Source: Sceloporus undulatus
Taxonomy: Eukaryota; Chordata; Lepidosauria; Squamata; Phrynosomatidae
Assembly (NCBI RefSeq): GCF_019175285.1
Contig: NC_056527.1
Span: forward strand, 107,562,135-107,626,134
DNA length: 64,000 nt
Direction of reading: 5' to 3'
A model generated the notes under the pieces. That model was not told the origin of the DNA, ran no database searches, and saw nothing but the letters and a program-made list of their open reading frames with translations. Position 1 is the first letter of the stretch. The number at the start of each line of letters is the position of its first letter. A program made the position numbers and the translations under genes. Positions 30,120 to 40,982 of this stretch are shown here, piece by piece.

Positions 30120-30296
30120 ATATTTGTGAGTTGCTATTTTCGCAGGGGGGTTCTGGAATGGACCCCCCACGGATATATAAAATGGCAAAATTAAGGTTTT
30201 CTTTTTGTGATTTATATGTATTTTTAATTTTTTCCCCAAGCCACAGATGCTTAAATCAGTGGTTAAAAAAGGCGTGGATATGGAGGGCCGACTGTA
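30120..30296. mobile_element. Tigger-like (pogo) MITE, truncated
   Basis: 'ccacggatatataaaatggcaaaattaagg' and the right end 'gtggatatggagggccgactgta'. Confidence 0.65.
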
Positions 30297-30490
30297 ATGC
30301 TAGGAAAGGTAGAAGGCAGTAGAAAGAGAGGAAGATGGCACACCAGATGGACAGACTCAATTAGGGAGGTCACCAGCCTGAATCTACAAGACCTGAGCAA
30401 AGCAGTGGGGGACAGGGGGGCTTGGAGATGTCACACCCACAGGGTCACCATGAGCCGAGGTCAATTCAAGGGCAGCGAATAATGATAAGG
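30294..30490 (+). mobile_element. RTE/BovB-like LINE, 3' end
   Basis: The translated fragment reads MLGKVEGSRKRGRWHTRW, TDSIREVTSLNLQDLSKAV and RGAWR, the C-terminal end of an RTE/BovB-type ORF2. Only this 3' scrap is present. Confidence 0.75.
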
Positions 30491-30825
30491 AGAAAGAAGA
30501 ATGAGAGCTATTCATCCATAACACTCCAATTGTCCAATCCCTTCTAGTATGAAAGGGACATTGGGGGCAATTCTATAGTATCAAGACTTGTATGGAAGAC
30601 TCCTCATTTGCCCAGGGATTCCCTGGAAAAGAAGTTCAGTAGTGCCCTCTGGTGACTAAATAAAAATGCCCTGGTTTTCTATTCCTGCCGTATGGAGAAA
30701 GTGTATTGCCCCAGAGTCACTGAAAATACTCAAGCGCAGGGCTGAGAGCTGCCCTGTCTGTCTCAAATGAGCCCAGAAATTACGCAAGTTGCTTTGCTTT
30801 TTAAAAGGTTCAAAATTTGTGTTGG

Positions 30826-31060
30826 TTTGTTGTTGTTGTGTGCCTTCAAGTCGTTTCTGACTTGTGGTGACTGACCCCATGGCAACTCTATTATGGGGTT
30901 TTCTTGGTAAGATTTGTGCAGAGGAGGTTTGCCATTGCCTTCCCCTGAGGCTGAGAGCATGTGACTTATCCACGGTCACTCAGTGACCATGGCCAAGCGG
31001 AGAATCGAACCCTGGTCTCCAGAGTTGTCGCTTGACATGCAAACCACTATACCACACTGT
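30826..31060 (-). mobile_element. MIR-like tRNA-headed SINE
   Basis: 'tgttgttgttgtgtgccttcaag' to 'gcaaaccactataccacactg'; full length. Confidence 0.85.
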
Positions 31061-31696
31061 TTGTTGTTTTTTAATGTAAAAGAAAATATAATTGTTTGTG
31101 TTCAGCATATCATTTGCATCAAAGTGTTTGACAGGGTTGAGGAACAGTCAGCCTTCCAGGAGTTGCAATACTTCGTAAGAGACCCTGCTAGCCTGGCCAA
31201 TGGGGAAAGACATGAGGGAAGGAGTAGTCTATCAACATCCAGAGGGTAAAAAGTTCCCCATCCTTGGTGGATGAGGGAATCAGCAGCTCTAGCATGGGCA
31301 ATGATGAGGTGTACTGGGAGTCACAGTCACACAAGATCTGGTGGGCTGACCATTCCTACACTAGTGGACTGCCAGACTGAAAATGAGAGAGGGCTACAGC
31401 ACCTTTCAGGGTTATATAGAAAAATTGAGGGAATTTCAGTAAGAATTGTCATGCAAGTGGATAAAAAGAACATCTGCTGAAACCCCCTCTTCTACCAGCC
31501 ATTAAATGTACAGGGGCCCTCTCTGGTTTTCATTCTGGCAACCCTAGGCAGGACCCTTGCCTAACTCTTTTTCAACAGACTTGATGATGAATTATAAAAT
31601 AAAGTTATAAACAATTGAATAACTAATTTTAAAATGCTGCCAAATTTCTGATTCTTCCCCAGGAATTTGCCCATCCTATCCTGCCATTAAACTCAA

Positions 31697-31920
31697 TGTT
31701 GTTGTTGTGTGCCTGCAACGTATCTCGACCCTAAGGTGACTATAATTACAGGTTTTCTTGGCATGTTTCTTCAGAGGAGGTTTGCTATTGCCATCCTCTG
31801 AGGTTTGGAGAAGGTGACTTGCCCAAGGTCACCCAGTGAGTTTACATGGCCAAGCCGGGATTCGAACCCTGGTCTCCAGAATCATAGTCCACTGCTCAGA
31901 CTACTACAACATGCTGGTTC
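31697..31920 (-). mobile_element. MIR-like tRNA-headed SINE
   Basis: 'gttgttgttgtgtgcctgcaacg' to 'cagactactacaacatgctgg'; full length, with a few small losses. Confidence 0.83.
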
Positions 31921-32361
31921 AATCTACTCTATCCTAGCTCAGTAAGGAGCTAGGAATCAGCTGCAAGGGGGAAGGATTCAAGGGGTAGTCAGTGGGTTTC
32001 TTTCCCCTCTGCTTGGTCTCCTTTTCTGCGCCCTTCCCATATGTCTAGCTATTTTTAGTTCTGTGGAACAGAGAGAGTGGCTGGGTTGTCCCTTCTTGCT
32101 TCTACAAGGAGAAAAAAATTGGGGTAATAATTATGGCTACATTGCTATGTGGGGGAAAGTGGGGAGAAGATCTGAGAGAAATAGAGGGGAAAGACGTGTG
32201 TGTGTGGGGGGGTTGTTTCACAGTACTTCCTTTCTCAAATATGTCTTCACTTATCTGCAGCAGGGATGTGACTATGCATTGGAGAAAAATAAACATATAT
32301 AAATATCTGAATAGATTTTGATGGGATGACAGCCACTGACTATATGAGGACAGAGAAAGTG

Positions 32362-32586
32362 TGCTGTTGCTGTTGTGTGCCTTCAAGTCATTTCCAGCCT
32401 ACGGCAACCCTAAGACCATATCATGGGGTTTTCTTGGCAAGATTTGTTCAGAAGGAATTTGCCTTCCTCTGAAGCTGAGAGAGCGTGACTTTGCCCAAGG
32501 TGGGTTTCCATGGCTGAGTGAGGATTCAAACCTTGGTTTCCAAATTTGTAATTCAACACTCAAACCGCTACATCAGGCTGGCTCTC
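32362..32586 (-). mobile_element. MIR-like tRNA-headed SINE
   Basis: 'gctgttgctgttgtgtgccttc' to 'caaaccgctacatcaggctggctc'. A second, different tRNA-type SINE remnant follows at about 32670-32900 ('cagggtggttgtgatgacaaaatgg', 'gaggtgaaatataat'). Confidence 0.8.
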
Positions 32587-33321
32587 AAAAAAGTATGTCA
32601 GCATACCTTTATTAGTAGGTAGAACAACCTTCTCCAATCTGGTTGTCCATCATCCCCAGTCAGTATGCACCATTGAATGGCTGGTGCACTGGTCTAGAAA
32701 TGTCTGGTTTACAGTGGTGGTCTAAGATGTGGGGTTTTAGTTCCTACTTAGCCATGAAGTTCACCAGGTGACTGTGGACCTGTCACTATCTCATAGCCTA
32801 AAATGTCTCCCAGGGTGGTTGTGATGACAAAATGGTGTGGTTGTGTGTCACTTTAGGCTCTTTGTAAAAGAGGTGAAATATAATTAAAAATAAGTACATA
32901 ACATGAAATGGGATCCTAGATTTCTGTCAGAACCCACTCATAAATTTCTACCAAGAAATTTTACCAAGATTATGTGGCTAAACTCATTCTCATGTCAATC
33001 ACATCAAAACTTTTCCATGTGTAGGTGGATTTCAGGGCTGCTTTGAACACTTATCCTATGCCTGTGGCAGAAGAGGCGCTGTGGGAGGCAAACATATGTT
33101 AAGCACAAGAAGGATGGTGGTATCGCTACTTAATGCCACCTGCATTTTGAAATTATGTGACTACAGTACACAGAGGGATTTAGCAGATCAATGCAGATTA
33201 AGGTCTGTAGAAGTCTATGCAAGTCCCAGTGGACATATGAGCACATAAGATTATTTTACAGTGGGGAAAGTGTGTTCTTAGTGTGTGAAATATGTTTCTA
33301 ATATGTTAGTACAACAGCATA

Positions 33322-33670
33322 TAAAGGGTGATTAACCTGTGATAATCCCACAATTGTGCTAATGGTTTTTCACACGACGACATGTTCAAAGCGTTATTAT
33401 CCTGTGAATAACCTGTGATAATCCAGCAATTGTGCTAATGGTTTTCACACAACATCGAGATGAAACGTGATTAAAGCGCCAATATCCCTTGAATAACCAG
33501 GCAAGAAACACCAGCAAATCATTCACATGATTTTCCTGTGAATGACTTTTTGCTGTTTATTGCCTGGTTTTCCCTGTTTATTCACAGGATAATAGCTCTT
33601 GTGTTAATCTCATTTTAATTGCGTTTTAATGTCAGTTGCATAATTTTCACAGGTTAATCACTGTTTAAAC
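33322..33670. mobile_element. Fold-back DNA element with AGGGTGATTAACCTG ends
   Basis: The left end 'gtgattaacctgtgataat' mirrors the right end 'cacaggttaatcactg'. Inside are a 36-bp direct repeat ('caattgtgctaatggttttcacac', at about 33350 and 33424) and mirrored 'tcctgtgaataacc' modules. AT-rich, no ORF. Confidence 0.7.
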
Positions 33671-33913
33671 TCCACATTTTCCCCCATGTGATAAACCCCA
33701 AGGTTTGTGATTTCTAACCTTAAAAAAAGTTGCTAACAAAGAATATGGGTGTTCTTCCTTCACAAGCACTAAGGACAAGTGTATGGAAAATTGTGAACCT
33801 CGGCTATTTTGGGACTACAACTCCCATCAGATCCAATGAGCATTATTTCCCGCTACTGTTTTAGGATTACCACTTGGCTGGAAATCGTAAACTCTACCAG
33901 AGACTAGACTAAG

Positions 33914-34144
33914 GTCAGCCCTTTTTATTCACAGATTCCTTATCCATGCATTCAACTAACCACAGTTTGAAAATATTTAAAAATATATGTAAAATTCCAA
34001 AAAGCAAACCTTGATATATAGGGGACAACATTTCCGCATAACATTGTATTTAATGAGATCTGAGCATCCACGGATTTTGGTATCCACTGGAAGGAGGGAG
34101 GTGTCCTGGAACCAAACACCTGTGGATATCAAGGGCCCATTGTA
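33914..34144. mobile_element. Tigger-like (pogo) MITE
   Basis: 'cagccctttttattcacagattcc' to 'gtggatatcaagggcccattgta'. It lies 250 bp upstream of IZUMO2. Confidence 0.75.
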
Positions 34145-34195
34145 CAACCTCCAGAATTTTGAGAGCTGTGCTTCATAAAACAACTTTCCCAACTT

Positions 34196-34292
34196 TCTCT
34201 GAAGATGACAGCCACAGATGCTGGCTAAACATCAGGAATAAACTCTTCCAGAACATGGCCACTTAGCCCACAAAAAACTAACTTTCCCAATA
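34196..34292 (+). mobile_element. Penelope-like 3' fragment
   Basis: 'ctctgaagatgacagccacagatgctggct' then 'catcaggaataaactcttcc' and 'catggccacttagcccacaaaaaacta'. This is the repeat whose better copy at 39.0 kb keeps hammerhead-type core motifs. It ends about 100 bp before the IZUMO2 start. Confidence 0.6.
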
Positions 34293-34330
34293 TTTCCCAA
34301 TATTTGTGTCCAGGCTGATGCAAAAACCTC

Positions 34331-34348
34331 CATTATGATGTCATAATG
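34331..34348 (+). promoter_or_regulatory. CRE-like near-palindrome upstream of IZUMO2
   Basis: CATTATGATGTCATAATG has 8-bp perfect arms around TG and contains TGATGTCA (34336-34343). That is one base from the cAMP-response element TGACGTCA and 61 bp upstream of the IZUMO2 ATG. The same octamer lies 61 bp upstream of the third Izumo gene. CREM-type control of spermatid genes is known; its use here is inference. Confidence 0.5.
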
Positions 34349-34396
34349 CAAAACAGAACATTTGAGGCAACTATTTCCAGTGGCTTACATTCAGCC

Positions 34397-34631
34397 ATGC
34401 TTGGCCCAGAGCTTCCACTGCTGCTGCCTCTGATCTGCTTGCCTACAGCCATCTTGTGCTGCTTGCAGTGTGATGAAAAGTTTAAGGAGAATGTGTCTAA
34501 ACTCCGGACTGAGGTTGTGCCACGCCAAATCCATGACACCCGCCTCAAGGAGCGGGCTGAGGCCCTCCTGAAAGGTCTTGAGGGAGACTTTTTCCAGCAC
34601 TATGCCACCAGCCAGTTTTCTGGCCTTGCCG
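34397..34631 (+). CDS. IZUMO2: IZUMO2 exon 1 (signal peptide and CxxC)
   Basis: MLGPELPLLLPLICLPTAIL is the signal peptide, then CLQCDEKFKENVSKLRTEVV. The exon ends in phase 1 at donor GTATAG after ...FSGLA. Confidence 0.95.
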
Positions 34632-37600
34632 GTATAGCATGATCAGAGTCAAATACATAGGGCCTTTTCAACGGATCTTTTTTGCCTGGGTGACGAATGC
34701 ACACTTTCTGTCCCAACAGTAATCTGTATGTCTTTCTATCAGATAAAATGGCTCATTACTGGGAAGATGTGGTCTCATTTCCCAGTTAGCATATCTATTG
34801 TCCACTGTGAATTGCAGAATGCAGTTTAGCTGGGTGAGGCTTATGCAGGTAGCTATTGGCTAACGCCTGTTACATCACTGCTTGCATCATTAACTTCTTT
34901 AAAGAATTGTTCTCAGCACCTTTTTAAAAAAATTACGTAGATGCTCAACACTTTTAGACCACATCAGTATAGGAGTTATTAGGGCACTTTAACAAATAAA
35001 CAAACAACAAAAAAAGGAACTGGGTTCTGCTGAAGATGAATATCCTGACTTTCCCCAAAAGCATGATTCAAAGCAATTTACAAAACCAAATATAATAAAA
35101 TTTTAAAGCACAGAAAGGATAATTAAAAGGTAATTAAACTGGCAATGGGAGTCGTTAAAAAAAATCATGATTTTTTTTTCCATTTAATAAATCCCCTCTT
35201 TGTTACTTTTTAACTGAGCACTGGCTCAGCGTTCCCCAACCAGATGTGTTGGACTACTACCCCCATCATCCACAGCCAACATTTCTGGAGATCACTAGGT
35301 CAGAGAAGCACTAAGCCTCCACTTGCTTTGCAGCCGCCTTTGGACTAGAGGCAAATGAGCTAGATTAATGTTCTTTATCCTACCTCCCTAAACAAGTGAG
35401 AATGAATAATCCCCTCATTTCACTTTGATCTGGGACCAGTCCCCAGAGCTAAAATGTCTGTCTTAATTTCCAAACAGGAAAATAAGTTCTTTCTCTATAC
35501 ATGTATTTGAATTACAAACTGTGGGTTGGTACTTAATGCATGATGCTTGTTGGCACCATCAGGATGTATCCCTAGTTCTTAGGTCCAAAACACATTGTAG
35601 AAATAATGCAGTCTGAGACCACTTTAACTGTCCTGGCTCAATGCTAGGGAATTCTGGCAAATGTAGGTTTGTGAGACATTTAGCCTCCTCTATCAGAGAG
35701 CGCTGGTACCACAATAAATTACAATTCCCAGGATTTTTTAGCACTGAACCAGGACAGTTAAAGCGGTCGCAGACTGGATTATTTCTGCAGTATGTTTTGG
35801 ACGTTAGGGTCTGGCTCTGAAACAAACCTGAACTGGCAATCCCATGTAACAAAGTGATTGGCCGAAGAACATGCAGTGAAGTTTATGACTTGGTGAGAAC
35901 TAGAACTCAGATCTCCACATGAATTTAACACTCTAACCACTCTGCCATATGATTTTTTAAAAATCAGTTTTTATCTGGAAAAGTATGCAGGTTATCTCTG
36001 TTTGCTGCAGACTCTCAGCTGCTGCCCTATATACTCAGAGGTGATCTGATCCTTCTATGTGTAAACAAGATTTGGGTGATGGCCATCACAGCCTTGTCTT
36101 TCTGTTCTTCCCAGTTAAGATCAAGGTTGATGCCCTGATTGAGGAGGTGAGGTCCACTACAGAGAGTCTCCTTCAAACCACTCTTGAAGGTGAGGATCAT
36201 AACGCCTCCTTCCCTAAAATGCTGTTCTGTTGAGACTGTTCCCAAGTTGTCTCTAACCAGAACATTCGATATTACTCTGCTCAATACAGTTGTCCCTCTG
36301 TATCCACGGATTCCAGCCTCTTCAGATTCCAGCATCCACAGCTTGAAAATATTTTAAAAATATATACATTCTCAAAAGCAAACCTTGGTTTTGCCATTTT
36401 ATATAAGGGACACCATTGTATTTAATGGGACTTGAGCATCCATGAGGGATCCTGGTACCAAACCCCAGTGAATACCAAGGGGCCAGTGTACACCCTTTCC
36501 CTAGAAAATCTCTTTTGGTTCTTGAATTAATTTTGCACAGGGCATTTGACCTCCCCATCCCAACGTATGCATTTTCTAATTCTGTTCCCAGATCAGGCTT
36601 TGCTGGAAAAACTGGTTGCCTTCCGAGCAATTACCACCATGAAGCTGAAAAGAGCATTAAAGGAACACCAGATGAAAGGTATGGTTCTCTCAAGTCCCAT
36701 ATCCTGATAGTTGAACTTGCTGAAATTGACAAATTGGCAATTCCAATTAAGAAGAAATCCTTGGCAAAACGACTGGGAAATGTTGATATTTTTTTACATG
36801 CATTCTTATTGGGGTCAGTTTTTGGTTTTGTTGTCATTGTTGTGTGCCTCCACAAGTTGTGTCTGACTCATGGCGACCCTAATGCAAACCTATCATAGGG
36901 TTGTCTTGGCAGGTTTCATCAGAGCTGAGTTACAATTTATGTGGCGTGGTGCTTTTTTTTTTTTTTTTTTTTATGATTTAGGACTTTTTTTTTAATGATT
37001 TATAATTTATTGATAGTTTATATTTTAACTTTTGTAAGCCATTTCCAGATTGGGAAAAGGGCAGGAAAATCATCATGACCATCATGTACTTTGCCCTTAC
37101 TTCCAGCTTTTGCAAATCTGAATTGGGATTCTCTCGCTGGTTTTGAAGTCTTTTCTCTCCCTTATTTCCGCTTATTTGGGGATGGGAGAACATTTGGCCC
37201 TCCAGGTGGTTAGACCTTACCTCCTATCAACCCTTCACAGTTTAGCAAGTGGGGAAGGATAGAGGCACATCACTATCCATGCCTATATTACTTGATTTAT
37301 AACAAAAATCCACAAATGGTTAGGGTATATAAAATGATTGACAGGTTGGAAACCCATCCAAGAGAAATGACCAAAGCAGAACAGGCAAAGTTACTCTTTT
37401 TTGGGGGATGATGTCCAAAAAAGTAACTTCCCCCAGTTCTTTGTTAAAGCAGGGATGGTGAAACAAAGGTTCTTCAGACATTTGGGATTTTGACTGGTAG
37501 GCCAGGAGCTGTCCTATTTCAAAGCATCCTAAGACAGTGGGATGAAGTGGTAATGCTTCTTCAGGATGGTACCACGTGAAGACCCAAGATATCCATGTCT

Positions 37601-40600
37601 ATTTGAAGTTCTTACAACAGTGAATGTCCACAAATTTAAAGCAGTGTCCCAGAATGAAAGCTATGATGAACAACTGACCTTCACATGCTGGAAAAGCTTT
37701 TCATAGGGAAGCATTCCAACACACAACCTCCTTGCCTTGAAATCTGAAGTGGTGTGTATGTGTACACCTTTTAGTTACCTGTTATCTTATGGCAACCACA
37801 TAAATTTGTCTTTTCCTAGGCAAAAAATACTTAGAAGTGGTTTTGCTAGATCCTTCCTCTGAACTACAACCAACAGTACCTGGTATTTATTGATGGTCTC
37901 CCATTCAAGATCAGACAGGAGCTGGTGACTTTAGCACAGTAATTTCCCTAAACTTTGGTCCTCCTGGTGTTTTGGACTTCATCTCCCAGAAGCCCCAGCC
38001 AGCTGGTCAGGAATTCTGAGAGATGAAGTCCAAAACATCAGGAGGACCAAAGTTTGGGAATCACTGCTTTAGGGTATTTAGGCCCCTACAGTGGTGCTGT
38101 CCAAGGAAAACTTTATCATCTGATTGCACAAACTGGATTTATTTTTTATTATAGAAGGGGAATAGAGAGATGCAAACAATTGATTTGCAGACAATTGACC
38201 TTTTTGGCATGGTATATTCATTTCAGATTTTCTTTCCTCACAGCTTGTGATAAAAAAATATGTGGTAAGTTAATTCCATCTCTTTTCTGAGTATTTGAGG
38301 CAGATTTGGGGTTGGAGAATCTGGCAAATGAAAGCTAGTGTGGTGAGAGCATGTGGTGGGGAGGCATTCAGAAAAGCAAACTGTAGTGAGCTGAGATGTC
38401 TCAGTGTGTATTGTGAATGACTGGGGGGCTTCTGGAACAACTAATCACTGATGTCTCCAAAAGAGCTGAGAAAAAAATAGATTCTTTCTGTAGCCGTTTT
38501 GAGAGTGGTGTGGGGGTGGCAGTGGATATTTTAGACCCCAAACCTACAATTTCCAAGTGCTGTGTCCCTTTCATGTTAAACAATTATAGCAGTGTGATTC
38601 CACTTTGGCTGCCATGGCACCATCCTATGGAATCCTGACGCTTGCAGTTTGTTGGGGCACTAGAGCTCTCTCACTGAGACTTCTATAGATTCCTTCCTAA
38701 TCCCAGAGAGAGGCTCTTTTAGGACTTCCTACTTGTACAATGTCCCTTAATATAGGATGCAGAGCTCTGGTGCCACAACGAACTACAGTTCCCAGAATTC
38801 CATAACATTGAACCATGACAATTAAAGTGGTGCCAAACGGGATTATTTCAGACGTCTAGATGCAGTCTATTTCAGATAGCATAATGTCTTGGACCTGCTT
38901 CATACATAGCTTTTTGTGGTTTTTTTGGGCAGTGTGGCCATATTCTGAAAGAATTTATTCTTTTCACCTGCATCTGTGGCTGGCATCTTCTGAAGATGCC
39001 AGCCATAGATCCAGGTGAAATGTCAGGAATAAATTATTCCAGAATACAGCCACATAGCCCCAAAAACCCACAAAAAACTATGGATGCTGGCCGTGAAAGC
39101 CTTTGACTTCACACTGCTTCATACAGCTCCTTATGGTGCCTGGCTGTAGTGTGGCATTCAAGTCGGTGGTAACTGGTAAAACAGAATGTATGAAGAGTTC
39201 ATCTTTATTTATTACATTTGTCAACATGACTATCTCTATGTTCACTTTTGCATTTTTGCAAACGATTAATGGAAAACTGACTAGTACTAGGACTCAGCTA
39301 ATGAAGGAGAAGGGGTCCAAATATGTCAGGGGCAACAATGCTAGGAAAGTTACTTTACCAACAGCAGCTCCCAGAGTTGCCCTGCCAGTATGACCAATGA
39401 CTACGCTGGCTGGAGGACTTTGGGAGTTGTTGTCCCCAAAGTAACTTCTCCAAGCTTTTAAGTCATGATCCTTTTCAAAAGGACACAGCCTATGCTCTAG
39501 GTCAGGGGTAGGCAACCTGTGGCCCGCGGGCCGGATGCGGCCCAGCAAGGCCTTGGGACCGGCCCCAGCCTGGTCCTGTCGCCGATTGCCGCCGGAGCCT
39601 TTGGCCTCTCGTGTGAGGGCATGGGGCCTTTGGCCTATCAGGAGGAGGTGGACAAGGGGAGGCAAGCAGCAGGCAAGGGGCGCAAGTGGCGGGCAAGGGG
39701 GGCAATTGTCTATAGAAGCCTCCAAAACATGCATTTATATTAACATTTTTTTTAAAATCAGCAAATTTTTTTGCGTGTCCTCCATTTTTTTAAAAAAAGT
39801 GTCCTCCATTTGAAAATTTTGTCCCACATTTGTCCCGGTTTATTTATTTATTTAATTCTTTTAAAAATTATTTATTTATTTATTTATTGGCTTTGGCCCC
39901 CCAGTTGTCTGAGGGACAGCAACCCGGCCCCTGGCTCAAAAAGGTTGCCTACCCCTGCTCTAGGTGTTTGGAATTCTGTAAATCTATGGGATAAAGAGTT
40001 TCAGAAGTCGACTCAGGAGGCCTTGCTCTGTAAATATTTATATGATCAGGGTTATTTTATGGCTTGGTGTGGCTTATACTTTTTTCTTCCCTCCCATTCC
40101 TGGCTTGCTGCTGTTTTAGCTTACCTCAACTATCAAGTGCTTAATTGCAAAGGATGCCACACGATCGGCCCTTACTGCATGACACTAAGCCAGTGCTTTG
40201 GTAGGTACTGCTGGAAATATGTACTTGTGGGTGTGCATTGAGTGCGCAATGGAAGGCATGAGGTTGCATGAGGCAGAGAAGTAGATGTGGGAGGCTGGTG
40301 CCCCTCACTCAGTACTTGCTGGGAATTATGCCCCTCAAGGTGAAGGCAACAGAAAAATAAAGCTGGCCCATCACAAGAATGGCACGAAATGGCTCTTATT
40401 GTGCAGATCAAAGTGAAGGACCAACATGGAATTTTTTTTTATAAGAATCAAGCCTTGCCGTCATTCTCTTCCACAAAACTGGGACAAAATATGCAAGACA
40501 GGATGGGGCAGCTTATCAAACAACAACAACCCCACCCGCCTAAAATATCCTCACACCACATTTTGATATTTAACTATTGCATACAGTTAACCACTATATT

Positions 40601-40947
40601 TCAGTTGTTGTTAATTTATATATTGCCATCAATTTACATTCTGGGATTTGTAGTTTGTTGCTTCAACCGGCTTGGCTGCCAGGGACATTTTTCAAACCCT
40701 TCAATCTGGCATTTTCCTGGTTTTCTGTGACAAATGGTAAGCCTACTCCTGATGCTCTTAAGCTGTCTGAATAGTTTGTTTCCTTCTTTTGTGTTTTCCT
40801 CCTCTGGCCAGTACTAAATATGGGTTTTTGATCAGGATTAATTTATATAAATTATTTTATCAATGTGCATAGGTGTTTGCCATGTCCTGCAGAGCGCAGC
40901 CCATACACATCTGTCAAATAAAGGGTCACACATGACCACAAGTTAAC

Positions 40948-40982
<35 letters not shown>

